Counted from the stretch's first letter, positions 54,176 to 63,341 are shown. The stretch is 64,000 bases of DNA from Castellaniella sp. S9 (GCF_027257175.1 NZ_JAPFGD010000009.1:118105-182104); one strand, 5' to 3'. Notes: generated by a model not told the origin, from the letters alone. Program-made: numbers and translations.

Positions 54176-54754
54176 ATGTCACTTATCCAAATCCGCAAAC
54201 GTAGTCTCACGATCGAAACCACCTATCATGAAGGTGGTCCAGTAGTCGATGTGCCGCTTAAGATGGCTGTCGCCTGTGCGGTGATTCACAACCCTTACGC
54301 AGGCCGCTACGAGCCTGATCTCACTCCCTTCATGACAGAGCTTCGTTCGCTCGGTCTGACGCTCGCCCAAGAACTGGTGGACACGTTGGGTCACGACCAA
54401 GTCGAGGTCTATAGCAAGGCAGCCATCGTTGGTGTAAACGGTGAAATGGAGCACGGAGCCGTCTGGCACGAAGCAGGAGGCTGGGCGATGCGAGAGGCAC
54501 TCGGGGAACCCAAGGCCATCGTGCCTTCGGCCAAGGTTGTTGCCGCCACCGGCTACCGCCTGGTGGCTCCTCTACACTACATCCATGCCGCTTACGTACG
54601 CAGCCACTTCAACAGCATGGAAGTCGGTATCCAGGACGCACCGCGCCCTAACGAAATCCTCTTTGCTCTTCTGATGGGCACCGGTGGTCGCGTGCATGCC
54701 CGTTTGGGGGGCTTGAGAAAAGACGAAGTATCAGCGCACGATGGGCAATGCTGA
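54176..54754 (+). CDS. Amino acid synthesis family protein (PF06684/DUF1185)
   Basis: A 192-residue protein. KMAVACAVIHNPYAGRYEPD, KAAIVGVNGEMEHGAVWHEA and GGWAMREALGEPKAIVPSAK are the conserved blocks of this family, whose biochemistry is not settled. Members often lie by amidase or catabolic genes. The codon use and AT-richer upstream region differ from the conjugation block. Confidence 0.85.
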   Translation: MSLIQIRKRSLTIETTYHEGGPVVDVPLKMAVACAVIHNPYAGRYEPDLTPFMTELRSLGLTLAQELVDTLGHDQVEVYSKAAIVGVNGEMEHGAVWHEAGGWAMREALGEPKAIVPSAKVVAATGYRLVAPLHYIHAAYVRSHFNSMEVGIQDAPRPNEILFALLMGTGGRVHARLGGLRKDEVSAHDGQC

Positions 54755-54786
54755 CCGCCCGGGCTTCAAAATTTTAATGGATTAAC

Positions 54787-55161
54787 GTGTGCCTTGCCTT
54801 GAGCGAGCACCGCTTGATGCAACTGGCCGCGAATAAGGGCGTGGCCACTATCGTGGCTGGTGCTTTGTTTTCCGCCTATTTCGAGCAGGGACGCGATATC
54901 GGCGATGCCAGCGTGCTGGCCGACATCGCCGGTGAGAACGGACTCGTCTGCGAATCGGTCACAGCTTTCCTCGCCGGCGATGAAGGTGCACATGAAGTGC
55001 GTGCCGCTCAACAGACAGCTCGAGACAGTGGCGTGCAGAGCGTTCCCCAGTTCGATATCGGTGGCGAAGTGGTCAGTGGGGCGCAGTCCGTGGAGCACAT
55101 GACGCGGTCGCTGCGACGGCTGGCAGACATATCTGACATCAGTCCGTACGGCGCTCGCTGA
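54787..55161 (+). pseudogene. C-terminal part of a DsbA/FrnE-family oxidoreductase
   Basis: The 124 residues LALSEHRLMQLAANKGVATI, LFSAYFEQGRDIGDASVLAD and SGVQSVPQFDIGGEVVSGAQ are the helical insert and cis-proline end of a FrnE-type DsbA protein. The N-terminal thioredoxin half with CXXC is absent, and the GTG at 54787 is only an in-frame codon. The 3' end overlaps the convergent MocR gene by 23 bases. Confidence 0.75.
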
Positions 55162-56578
55162 CAGCCAGGCTCACCAGCTTTCCCAGCGTTGCCACCGCTT
55201 CTTCGATTCTGGTATCCCATCCATGGCCATAGTTCAGTCGCAGACAGTTGGTGAATGCCCGTTTTGCCGAGAAGATTGGGCCGGGTGCCACACTGATTCC
55301 ATGAGATAAAGCCTGTCTATGGATGTCCAGCGCATTTACGCCGGCAGGCAACTCCACCCACAAAAAATAGCCGCCCGTGGGCCGAGTCGCCCGGGTTCCC
55401 GGAGGGAAATAGTGGCCGACCGCCTGCGCAAAAGCGGTTTGGTGCGCTTGCAGGGTCTTGCGCAAGCGCCTTAGATGCTTGTCGTAGCCGCCTTTTTCCA
55501 GGTAGTGGGCGAGCGCCATTTGTGTGGGGATCGGGCATGCAAGCGTTGTTGTGAGCTTGCGACGGGCGATGGCGCGCGTGTATCGCCCCGGCGAGACCCA
55601 ACCGATTCGATAACCCGGTGCCAGCGATTTGGAAAACGAGGAGCAGTGCATCACGATACCGCTTGTGTCGAAGCTTTTTGCGAGCGCCGGCCGCTTGTTG
55701 CCGAAGTAAAGTTCCCCGTACACATCGTCTTCAATAAGCGGTATGTCGTAGCGAGACAGCAGTTCGAGCAATGCATGCTTCTTTTGATCGGACATCAGGC
55801 TGCCCAGCGGATTCTGGAAGGTCGTCATCAGCCAGCAGGCTTTGGGGTGATGTCGTTGGATGGCCTGCTCCAGAGCGTCCAATTGCACGCCTTCGCGAGG
55901 ATGCGTGGGAACTTCCACCGCTTCGAGCTGATGCTGTTCCAGTGATTGCAGCGCAGCGTAGAAAGCAGGGGCTTCGACGAGCACGGCGTCGCCCGGCTGC
56001 GTGACCACTGCCAAGGACAGGTTCAGCGCCTCAAGCGCGCCATTAGTGATGATGATGTCGTCCGTGTCGACATGCACGCCGCTGGCCAGGTAGCGCAACG
56101 CGATCTGGCGGCGAAGGCCGGCGTATCCGGGCGTCAGGTCGTCAACGGTGCTCCAGGGGTCTAGTTTTCTGATGCTGCTGCTCAAGGCCTGACCTAGCCG
56201 CTCCAGGGGGAAAAGCAGCGGGCTGGGAAACGCGGAGCCAAGCGGGACAACGTCACGCGCCATGGCTGACTCGAGCACTTCGAAGATCATGTCGCTGATG
56301 TCGACAGACGTTGCCTTATCTTCCGGCTGCGAAGGCGTGTCCGCTTCAGGCGGCAGGCGGCGCGCGCCGTGCGAAACGTAATAGCCTGAACGGTCTCGTG
56401 CACGGATCAGCCCTTGTGCTTCCAGGAGGTAATAGGCCTGGAACACCGTTGAGGCACTCACGCCTCGATTGGCTGTCACTTGCCGTACGGAGGGCAGCTT
56501 TTCTCCGGCTCGGAGCGCTCCTGAATGGATGGACGCGGCGACTTCGGCAGCCAGCGTTTCGTACAGTTTCATGATCAA
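55139..56578 (-). CDS. MocR-type regulator (GntR helix-turn-helix plus aminotransferase domain)
   Basis: A 479-residue PLP-dependent regulator. The N-terminal GntR winged helix (LPSVRQVTANRGVSASTVFQ, residues about 28-47) is followed by an aminotransferase class I fold, with the PLP lysine in SSFSKSLAPGYRIGW and the substrate-binding arginine region near NCLRLNYG. It is divergent from the oxidase operon with 244 bases between, so it may control that operon, itself, or both. Confidence 0.92.
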   Translation of the reverse strand: MIMKLYETLAAEVAASIHSGALRAGEKLPSVRQVTANRGVSASTVFQAYYLLEAQGLIRARDRSGYYVSHGARRLPPEADTPSQPEDKATSVDISDMIFEVLESAMARDVVPLGSAFPSPLLFPLERLGQALSSSIRKLDPWSTVDDLTPGYAGLRRQIALRYLASGVHVDTDDIIITNGALEALNLSLAVVTQPGDAVLVEAPAFYAALQSLEQHQLEAVEVPTHPREGVQLDALEQAIQRHHPKACWLMTTFQNPLGSLMSDQKKHALLELLSRYDIPLIEDDVYGELYFGNKRPALAKSFDTSGIVMHCSSFSKSLAPGYRIGWVSPGRYTRAIARRKLTTTLACPIPTQMALAHYLEKGGYDKHLRRLRKTLQAHQTAFAQAVGHYFPPGTRATRPTGGYFLWVELPAGVNALDIHRQALSHGISVAPGPIFSAKRAFTNCLRLNYGHGWDTRIEEAVATLGKLVSLAVSERRTD

Positions 56579-56822
56579 TTGACGGTTATAACGGCGAAGC
56601 CTGGCAACGCCGTTGATATGGTTTTCTCAATATTGTCGCGTGATTGATAGCTGAGCCGATTGTAGCCATCAATATCACGAAAATCTACGCCATCACATCC
56701 AAACTGATATGGTTGTTTTTATAAAAACTGATTATTTTGTTTCTGATTCCAGTGTACTACTCTGTGGCTATCTGATCAGATAGACGGCATCGGTTGCGAT
56801 GCCTTGTTAGTCAAGGAATCCC
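56579..56822. promoter_or_regulatory. AT-rich divergent control region of MocR and oxidase operon
   Basis: Contains the direct repeat TGATATGGTT at 56614-56623 and 56705-56714, several CTGAT elements (56704, 56728, 56742), and the perfect 16-bp palindrome CTATCTGATCAGATAG at 56768-56783, 39 bases before the oxidase start. MocR regulators usually bind direct repeats; the palindrome could serve another regulator. No clear FNR box is seen. Confidence 0.6.
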
Positions 56823-58481
56823 ATGAACCCCACAGCCTTGCTACTGGCTACCTTCATTTTGTCCATCGTTGGACTCTTCGCTTTCATATGGTCGCTGCGT
56901 AAAGGCCTGTTCGATGCCGAGTCCAGCGGCGCGCGCACGATCTTTTCAGCCGGCGAAATCGGCCGGCCGGAAGAGCCGGCCGCCGCTGCGGAACAACGCA
57001 CTGCCTTGGCCGAAGTGTCCAGCTCGAATCTGCAAGCCAATCACGGTGCCGAAACTTCGCCCGTCGAGCTTGCCGCCCGTGAAGCCGCAGACCGCTCCAG
57101 CGCTTTTCCCGCCTTCGTGCTGATCGCCTGTTCCGTTGTGTGGCTCATCGTCGCATCATTTGCCGGGCTGGTGGCTTCGCTCAAGCTGCACTGGCCCGAC
57201 TTCCTTACGGAGTACGCATGGCTCAGTTTCGGGCGCCTGCGCACCATGCACCTGAACGGGGTGGCTTATGGCTGGGCGCCTTTGGGCCTGCTCGGCATTG
57301 CGATCTGGTTATTGCCCCGCTTGCTGCACACCAAACTGCTGGGCGGCAGGCTAGTCATCTTTGGGGCGCTCATCTGGAACGCCGCGTTGATTGCGGGGAT
57401 GGGCGGTCTGGCGATAGGGATCAATGCCGGACTGGAGTGGCTGGAGATCCCCTGGCAGATCGGTGCGCTGTTCGCGCTGGGCGGCATGCTGGTGGGTTTG
57501 CCCATGGCCTTGATGCTGACCCGGCGCAAGGTGCACCATCTGTATGTGTCGGTCTGGTACATGGGAGCTGCGTTGTTCTGGTTTCCCACGCTGTACATTG
57601 TTGCCAAGGTGCCGGGCGTGCACTTCGGCGTGGAGCTGGCCACCATGAACTGGTGGTATGGGCACAATGTGCTGGGTCTGTTCTATACGCCGCTCTCTAT
57701 CGCAGCCATCTACTATTTTCTGCCCAAGGTGATCGGCCGCCCCGTGCAGTCCTACAACCTATCCTTGCTGGGCTTCTGGACGCTGGCCTTCTTTTACGGG
57801 CAAGTCGGCGCGCATCACCTGATCGGCGGCCCTGTTCCCGAATGGCTCATCACCCTGTCTATTGTGCAAAGTGTGATGATGATCATCCCGGTGCTGGCGT
57901 TTTCCGTAAACCAGCATCTGACCCTAAAGGGCCATTTCAGTGCGTTGCGCCACTCGCTGGTACTGCGGTTCATCGTATTCGGCGCCATGATGTATACGGT
58001 TGCGTCGGTGCAGGGGTCATTTGAAGCCTTGCGTTCATTGAACGCCATTACGCACTTCACGCATTTCACCGTTGCGCACGCGCATTTGGGTATGTACGGC
58101 TTCGTATCCATGGTGATATTCGGAGGTATCTACTTTGTAATGCCTCGCATCCTGAACGTCGCCTGGCCACGGCCCAGTCTGATCGCCTGGCACTTCTGGC
58201 TGGTCGTGGTGGGCTATGGCGTCTACATGGTGACGCTCAGTATCGGCGGCGTATTGCAGGGGCTGGCCTTGCTGGACCCCGCGCGCGCCTTCATGGAATC
58301 CGTGGCAGTGACCATGCCGTGGCTGCAAGGCCGTTCACTAGGCGGTGCGTTGATGACGCTGGGCCATCTGGTTTTTGCGCTGCATGTGTTCCTGATCATT
58401 ATGCGGTCCGGTGCGTTCTCGGTGAGCGAGCGCCCTGCGGCACTTGCTCAGGCTCAGACAACCACCCCTTCTATTACGTGA
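56823..58481 (+). CDS. cbb3-like haem-copper oxidase subunit I with N-terminal CcoS-like segment
   Basis: A 552-residue membrane protein. The first 50 residues (FILSIVGLFAFIWSLRKGLF, DAESSGARTIF) look like CcoS, normally a separate assembly protein. After a 40-residue linker comes a CcoN core with about 12 helices: RTMHLNGVAYGW (low-spin haem His), WWYGHNVLG (CuB His), AAIYYFLPK with the conserved Tyr, VGAHHLIGG (two CuB His) and FTVAHAHLGMYG (haem ligands). Retention of the Tyr supports O2 reduction rather than NO reduction. Confidence 0.88.
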   Translation: MNPTALLLATFILSIVGLFAFIWSLRKGLFDAESSGARTIFSAGEIGRPEEPAAAAEQRTALAEVSSSNLQANHGAETSPVELAAREAADRSSAFPAFVLIACSVVWLIVASFAGLVASLKLHWPDFLTEYAWLSFGRLRTMHLNGVAYGWAPLGLLGIAIWLLPRLLHTKLLGGRLVIFGALIWNAALIAGMGGLAIGINAGLEWLEIPWQIGALFALGGMLVGLPMALMLTRRKVHHLYVSVWYMGAALFWFPTLYIVAKVPGVHFGVELATMNWWYGHNVLGLFYTPLSIAAIYYFLPKVIGRPVQSYNLSLLGFWTLAFFYGQVGAHHLIGGPVPEWLITLSIVQSVMMIIPVLAFSVNQHLTLKGHFSALRHSLVLRFIVFGAMMYTVASVQGSFEALRSLNAITHFTHFTVAHAHLGMYGFVSMVIFGGIYFVMPRILNVAWPRPSLIAWHFWLVVVGYGVYMVTLSIGGVLQGLALLDPARAFMESVAVTMPWLQGRSLGGALMTLGHLVFALHVFLIIMRSGAFSVSERPAALAQAQTTTPSIT

Positions 58482-58487
58482 CGCAAT

Positions 58488-59132
58488 ATGGAAAACGAAC
58501 TCAAACTGCTGGTGGGGGCGATGGTGACGCTGTCGCTCGCGACGTCCGCCATGATCGTGGTGCCTTTCCTGCAGCTCAAGAACGAGCCGCCACCTGCGGA
58601 ACTCAAACCCTATACCAGCCAGGAAGTCAGAGGGCGCCAGGTGTATCAGGCGCATGCCTGCATCGCCTGTCATACCCAGCAACCGAGCACGACGGGCGCC
58701 GGCATCGCCGATGCCAGCCGGGGCTGGGGGCGGGCTTCGGTCGCAGCGGATTATTTTTACGATGACCCGCCCTTGCTGGGCACCATGCGCACCGGGCCTG
58801 ATCTCTTCAACATCGGTGTGCGCCAGCCGTCCGTTGACTGGCATCTGGGGCACCTGTTCCAGCCGCGCGCCTATACGCCTGGAAGCAATATGCCGGCCTA
58901 CCCATTTCTTTTCGAGGTGAAGAATCCAGACGATGTAGTTGAAGGAGAGCGAGTCGTTCATCTGCCGCCGGGTACGGTGGAGGAAGGACAGGTTGTCGTC
59001 GCCAGGCCGGAAGCCTTGGATCTGGTCGCCTATCTGCTTAGCCTGAACCGGACCTATCCCGTGCTTTCTACCGAACAGGCGGCAGTCTTGTCGCAAACCG
59101 CGCCGACGCCGCAGCGGGGTCAAGAAAAATGA
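58488..59132 (+). CDS. CcoO-like membrane cytochrome c, oxidase subunit II
   Basis: A 214-residue protein with one N-terminal membrane anchor (about residues 8-28) and one haem c site CIACH at about 57-61. RTGPDLFNIGVRQPSVDWHL and SNMPAYPFLF (Met ligand) are CcoO hallmarks. It starts 6 bases after subunit I and overlaps the next gene by ATGA. It relays electrons into subunit I. Confidence 0.88.
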   Translation: MENELKLLVGAMVTLSLATSAMIVVPFLQLKNEPPPAELKPYTSQEVRGRQVYQAHACIACHTQQPSTTGAGIADASRGWGRASVAADYFYDDPPLLGTMRTGPDLFNIGVRQPSVDWHLGHLFQPRAYTPGSNMPAYPFLFEVKNPDDVVEGERVVHLPPGTVEEGQVVVARPEALDLVAYLLSLNRTYPVLSTEQAAVLSQTAPTPQRGQEK

Positions 59133-59731
59133 AAGCGAAAAGACCGATACGTGTATCTGAAAATGCCGATCCGCACGAGCTGAACAACCCGGTTCCGAAG
59201 TTGGTTCTCGGGGTGATTGCAGCGCTTGTCGTCTGGGGCGTTTATTACATTTTTTCATCAAGCCCCAACAGCGCTGCTGCCTTGGGCGATCAGCGCCCGC
59301 TATCGGTGTTGGCACCTTCCGTCTCGGCGGATGACCGGGCGATTGATGGCAAGCAGCTTTACACCGCTGCCTGTCAGGCTTGCCATCAAGCCAGTGGACA
59401 GGGTTTGCCAGGCGTGTTTCCGCCGTTGGCTGGTTCCGAATGGGTCACAGGCGACCCCGCTGTTCTGGCCCAGATCGTGCTGCATGGCGTGACAGGGCCC
59501 ATTACCGTTTCCGGTGCGACCTACAACGGCGCCATGCCGGCCTTTGGTAAGCAGTTCGACGATGCGCAAATCGCTGCTGTGCTGAGTTTCATCCGTAGCG
59601 AATGGGGCAACGCGAGCCCCGAAGTCGACGAGGCATCGGTTCAGGCGGCCCGAGCCGCAAGTGAAGGCAGAACCCAACCGTGGGAAGGCCAGGAGGCGCT
59701 TTCCGCGTTGACCCAAAAGCCTGCAAGCTGA
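59129..59731 (+). CDS. Membrane-anchored monohaem cytochrome c (CcoP-like position)
   Basis: A 200-residue protein with an anchor helix (about 29-46) preceded by DPHELNNPVPK, which resembles the CcoP N-terminus, and one haem site CQACH near residue 81 with Met ligand in GAMPAFGKQF. Classical CcoP has two haems; here only one domain is present. It presumably brings electrons to the CcoO-like subunit. Confidence 0.85.
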   Translation: MKAKRPIRVSENADPHELNNPVPKLVLGVIAALVVWGVYYIFSSSPNSAAALGDQRPLSVLAPSVSADDRAIDGKQLYTAACQACHQASGQGLPGVFPPLAGSEWVTGDPAVLAQIVLHGVTGPITVSGATYNGAMPAFGKQFDDAQIAAVLSFIRSEWGNASPEVDEASVQAARAASEGRTQPWEGQEALSALTQKPAS

Positions 59732-59740
59732 GGACAATAC

Positions 59741-60385
59741 ATGGCTTCGTCCGTCGCTCGATCCGCTCTTGCGCTGGCTGTCGTTCTGATTCTGGGCCTT
59801 ATTGCATTTGGTGCGGTTACGGCGGGGTTCGCCGCAGTGACCGCGGATGGCGTCCGACGTGTACAACTTGAACGCCACCCTAGACCATTACCCCCACTGG
59901 GGTTGATCAGTGCCGATGGAAGCGCTCGTTCGTTGTTGGAATATGGAAATGCGCAGGCTCGGGTCACCTTCGTCACGCTGGTCTATCTGCAATGCAGATC
60001 CATCTGCCGTACCAGTATGTCTGGGCAGGCATGGATGCAACACGCCATCCAATCAAGAGGTCTCGAAAGCCGGGTGCGCCTGCTGACGCTCAGTTTCGAT
60101 CCCGTTCACGATACGCCGGACGTCATGGCGGAGCATGCGCGGCGCTTAGGAGCCGAAGCCGGTTTATGGGAGTTTGCTACCGTTCAGAACCCTGCGGATC
60201 TGGATGCCATGCTTGCGTTGTTCGACATCATCGTATTGCCTGACGGACTTGGCGACTATACCCATAATGCCGCGCTGTTCCTGATTGATGAAACCGGGCG
60301 GGTTGCCAAGGCGTATGACATAGACCGGCCAGACCTCGCCCTGGCCGACTATTTGTCGCGCAAGCATGGAGAGGTGCCGGGATGA
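59741..60385 (+). CDS. SCO1/SenC family copper chaperone
   Basis: A 214-residue protein with one N-terminal membrane segment (about 8-30) and a thioredoxin-like SCO domain. The copper-binding motif is CRSIC (CxxxC, about residues 87-91), TLSFDPVHDTPDVM is the conserved DP-block, and the copper His is probably in DYTHNAALFLID. It should help build the CuB centre of the oxidase. It overlaps the next gene by 4 bases. Confidence 0.9.
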   Translation: MASSVARSALALAVVLILGLIAFGAVTAGFAAVTADGVRRVQLERHPRPLPPLGLISADGSARSLLEYGNAQARVTFVTLVYLQCRSICRTSMSGQAWMQHAIQSRGLESRVRLLTLSFDPVHDTPDVMAEHARRLGAEAGLWEFATVQNPADLDAMLALFDIIVLPDGLGDYTHNAALFLIDETGRVAKAYDIDRPDLALADYLSRKHGEVPG

Positions 60386-60963
60386 CAGCGCTTTTGCTTG
60401 AGCGCCCGGTGGTGGGGAAAATACTTCACCACTGGGCGACGCCGGCTGTATTGCTCGCGGCACTGGCCTTGTTCCAGCCCTGGCTTGAAGCATCCATGGC
60501 GAGACACATGGGTCTGGAATTGCCCTTGCTCTTTATCGTGGGATGGTTCACAGCCAACGTCGCTGGTGATCGACTGGTTCGCCTTCTAGAGCCGTGGAAC
60601 CTGGCGGGCGTACCGGCGCTGACCTTCTCGATGCTCGCGATGTCAGTATGGATGGTGCCGTCTGCACTTGACTTCGCCGTGCTTTCGCCCGTTGTTGCAA
60701 TGGTCAAAGTCATCAGCATGCTGCTCGCCGGCATCATGGCCGGCGCATCGTGGCGAACGGCGGGTATTGTGATCCAGGCGTTCTTCATCATGAACTGGTT
60801 CTGGACAACCTTTGTCGTGGGCCTGCTTTACAAGGATGCGCCACAACAGCTTTGCAGTGTTTACCTGGCGGATGAGCAGTCGCATGCGGGCATGGCCATG
60901 ATGGCATGGGCTATTTTAGGGCTGTTGTTGTGGGCGCCGGGCGTGTTTCGTAAATTTCGCTAA
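60382..60963 (+). CDS. Unknown polytopic membrane protein in the oxidase operon
   Basis: A 193-residue protein with about six hydrophobic segments and few charged residues. His17 and His18 (KILHHWATP) and the C-terminal DEQSHAGMAMM are polar islands that could bind metal or haem. It overlaps the SCO gene by 4 bases and closes the operon, so an assembly or quinol/copper-handling role is possible. I do not recognise the family. Confidence 0.7.
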   Translation: MTALLLERPVVGKILHHWATPAVLLAALALFQPWLEASMARHMGLELPLLFIVGWFTANVAGDRLVRLLEPWNLAGVPALTFSMLAMSVWMVPSALDFAVLSPVVAMVKVISMLLAGIMAGASWRTAGIVIQAFFIMNWFWTTFVVGLLYKDAPQQLCSVYLADEQSHAGMAMMAWAILGLLLWAPGVFRKFR

Positions 60964-61397
60964 TCGATTTCATAGGAGGCTATCGCGGAGATGTTCAAAA
61001 AATTAGTGGCGGTCGGCGTGGATACGAGTATTGATCGCCATAGGACGCTTTAGAAGTATGGAACTCCGACATCTGCGTTGCTTTTTGGCGGTAGCAGAGG
61101 AACTTCATTTCGCCCGCGCCGCGGAGAAGCTGCACATTGAGCAATCGCCACTGTCTCGCACCATCAAGGAATTAGAAGAAGAGCTGGGTGAGCAGTTGTT
61201 CGTCCGCACCAGTCGCAGTACGCGGCTTACGCGGGCAGGCAAGCTGTTTCTGGAGCATGTGCCGCGTATTTTCACTGCCTTGCAGCAGGCTCGCGACAGT
61301 GTGACGGCGGCGGCTAATGGCTTCCATAGTCAGCTGCGCATAGCCTTGTCCGACGGTGAACCGCTCCCGATTTCCTGGACACGCCTGAGGGCGTAAT

Positions 61398-62300
61398 TCA
61401 CGCCGCCATGCGCTGCATCGTGGCGTGGTGATCCCGGCGCACCTGTGCCGGGCTGCGGTGGCCGTGCCGGCCCACCATCCAGTGCTCGTTGTACACCTTC
61501 TGCCACGCCAGCAGCGCCTGGCGCAGCTCCTCCACGGTCTCGAACGTCCGCACCCACAGCAACTGCTCCTTCAGCGTGCGGATCATCCGCTCGGCGCACC
61601 CGTTGCCCTCCGGGGCGCGGACAAACGACGGGCTCGACGCAATCCCCAGGAACGCGAGCTCCTGCTGGAAATCGTCGGCCATGTACTGCGTCCCGTGGTC
61701 ATGGCGCAACCGCAGCCCGCTGGCGACCTTCGCGCCGATCCGCCCGAAGCGCTCCCGCACCCCCTGCCGGATCGGCTCCAGTGCCTCCCAGCGCGTCGCA
61801 CGGGCCGCCGCATGCACGCCCACCAGCTCGGCCGTGCAATGGTCGACCGCGATGAACACCGCCGCCGTACCCTCCCGCAGCGTGACCGTCGTCGAGAAGT
61901 CCGTCCCCCACATCAGGTCCGGCGCCTCGGTGAGAATCGTCCCCTCGTGCGCCCGCGGTCCCCGCGGGCCGCCGCCGCGTTGCGGCGCCAGCAGGCCGTG
62001 CGCGCCCATCAGCCGCAGCACCCGCGACTTGCCGCTACGGATGCCCTCGGCCCGCAGCTTCGCCCACACCTTGCGGTAGCCCTCGCCGGTGAACGGGCTC
62101 ACCGCCAGCACGGCCCGGATCGCCGCCACCAGCGCCTCGTCACTGAGCGCCGTCTTCGGGCCGCGCTTGGCCGGCGGGGCACGGTCCGGCCGCGTGGCCG
62201 CAGCCTGGGCATACCACGTCGAGCGGGCAAGCTCCCACGCCGAGCACACGCGCCTGACCCCGTACACCCGGCCCGTCCCCTCCGACGTCGCCGCGCTCAT
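61398..62300 (-). CDS. IS3-family transposase OrfB
   Basis: A 300-residue DDE integrase-core protein. MWGTDFSTTVTL carries the first Asp, RHDHGTQYMADDF the second and NGCAERMIRTLKEQLLWV the Glu. Start 62300 overlaps the orfA stop (ATGA), allowing coupled translation; programmed frameshifting is also usual for this family. The frame is open further upstream, to 62486, opposite orfA. Confidence 0.88.
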   Translation of the reverse strand: MSAATSEGTGRVYGVRRVCSAWELARSTWYAQAAATRPDRAPPAKRGPKTALSDEALVAAIRAVLAVSPFTGEGYRKVWAKLRAEGIRSGKSRVLRLMGAHGLLAPQRGGGPRGPRAHEGTILTEAPDLMWGTDFSTTVTLREGTAAVFIAVDHCTAELVGVHAAARATRWEALEPIRQGVRERFGRIGAKVASGLRLRHDHGTQYMADDFQQELAFLGIASSPSFVRAPEGNGCAERMIRTLKEQLLWVRTFETVEELRQALLAWQKVYNEHWMVGRHGHRSPAQVRRDHHATMQRMAA

Positions 62301-62632
62301 TTCGGCAACCTCGTCTCGTCCAAAGGGAGGCCGGCTTTCAACCTCCGGATCGCGTCGCGCTGCAGTTCGCAGCGCATCGTCATCTCGCCCAGCACCGCCT
62401 TGAGCCGTTCGATTTCCTCGTCCCGCGCGTCGGTCTCGCGTGCCTTCAGGCCCGCCATGCCCGATGCGAGAAACGCCTCGCGCCACTCGGTCAGCTTCGC
62501 CGCCGTGACCTTCGACTCCCGCGACACCGTGTCCAAGTCCTCGCCGCGCAGCAGCCTCAGCACCGCATCACGCTTGGACTTCGCCGACCAGCGGCCGCGC
62601 TCCTTCACCAACTCGACCTTCTTGTGCTTCAT
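62297..62632 (-). CDS. IS3-family transposase OrfA
   Basis: A 111-residue DNA-binding protein beginning MKHKKVELVKERGRWSAKSK. The helix-turn-helix is VLRLLRGEDLDTVSRESKVT with LTEWREAFLASGMAGLK, and a leucine-zipper-like C-terminal helix (EEIERLKAVLGEMTMRCEL) follows. Its product binds the IS ends with OrfB. Confidence 0.87.
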   Translation of the reverse strand: MKHKKVELVKERGRWSAKSKRDAVLRLLRGEDLDTVSRESKVTAAKLTEWREAFLASGMAGLKARETDARDEEIERLKAVLGEMTMRCELQRDAIRRLKAGLPLDETRLPK

Positions 62633-63341
62633 CTCGGACTCTCCTCTTGGGGTTAGGATCCCGCAAGAGCGTGTCCAAGGAAATCGAGGGGCGGAGGAAC
62701 GGCATCATGCCTTCACGCCTGCCCAGCCTGCTGGCTCTGTGCCGAGAAGAAGAACCCGAAGTCGAAATCCGTTTTTTCGAGGTGTTGTTATCGCAACAGA
62801 TAAAAGGGTTGCATGATGATCTGTACGACGTGGGTTTCGCGCGATCTGATGAGGTAGGTGATGGAATCGTCGCCGAGCCGATTTGGAATGACCCGTTATG
62901 GGTTGCAGTGCCAGCACGGCATCCGTTGTTGAAGCATAAGCGCATCCCGCTGGGTGAGGTGCTGCGTTATCCGCTGGTGCTGTGCGACCCGCAGGCATGC
63001 GAAGGCTATGCGCAACAACTGGAACGGGTACTGCGTCGTATAGATATGGAACCGTTGATCGCAGAGCGGGTGGCGTCATTCGATTTGATGATGGCGCTGG
63101 TATCCGCAGGCTTTGCGCTGGGTCTGGCTGGTGCGCCGCATATTGCTTCCAGTCGTGAACCGGGCGTGGTAGCACGGCCCCTTGCAGGCCGTTCGCCCAT
63201 GCTCACGACGTACCTGTTGTGGCGAGAAGCCGAAACCTCAGAAATCATATCCCGTTTCATCGACCGAGTGCGGGCCATCGAACTGCCCGAAAGCGTCAGA
63301 CCGACACCACCGATTGAACCTGACACAGAGGAGGTCGTGCC

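Larger units (their letters stand above)
61357..62698 (-). mobile_element. IS3-family element, 1342 bp, 4-bp target duplication ACGG
   Basis: Left end TGAACCGCTCCCGATTTCC, right end the complement of TCCTCCGCCCCTCGATTTCC; both continue with TGGACACGC. ACGG flanks it at 61353-61356 and 62699-62702. It contains intact orfA and orfB with an ATGA overlap, so it may be active. Its ends resemble that of the IS3 fragment at 40922. Confidence 0.87.

Noticed and set aside
56579..56700. TTGAT (56644) and ATCAA (56668) tested as an FNR/ANR box for the oxidase operon.
   Set aside because: The arms are 19 bases apart instead of 4, so this is not an FNR-type site.
61425..62816. A 463-codon + strand frame across the IS in the LysR gene.
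   Set aside because: It is antisense to orfA and orfB and is extremely Arg/Pro-rich. It is a shadow.
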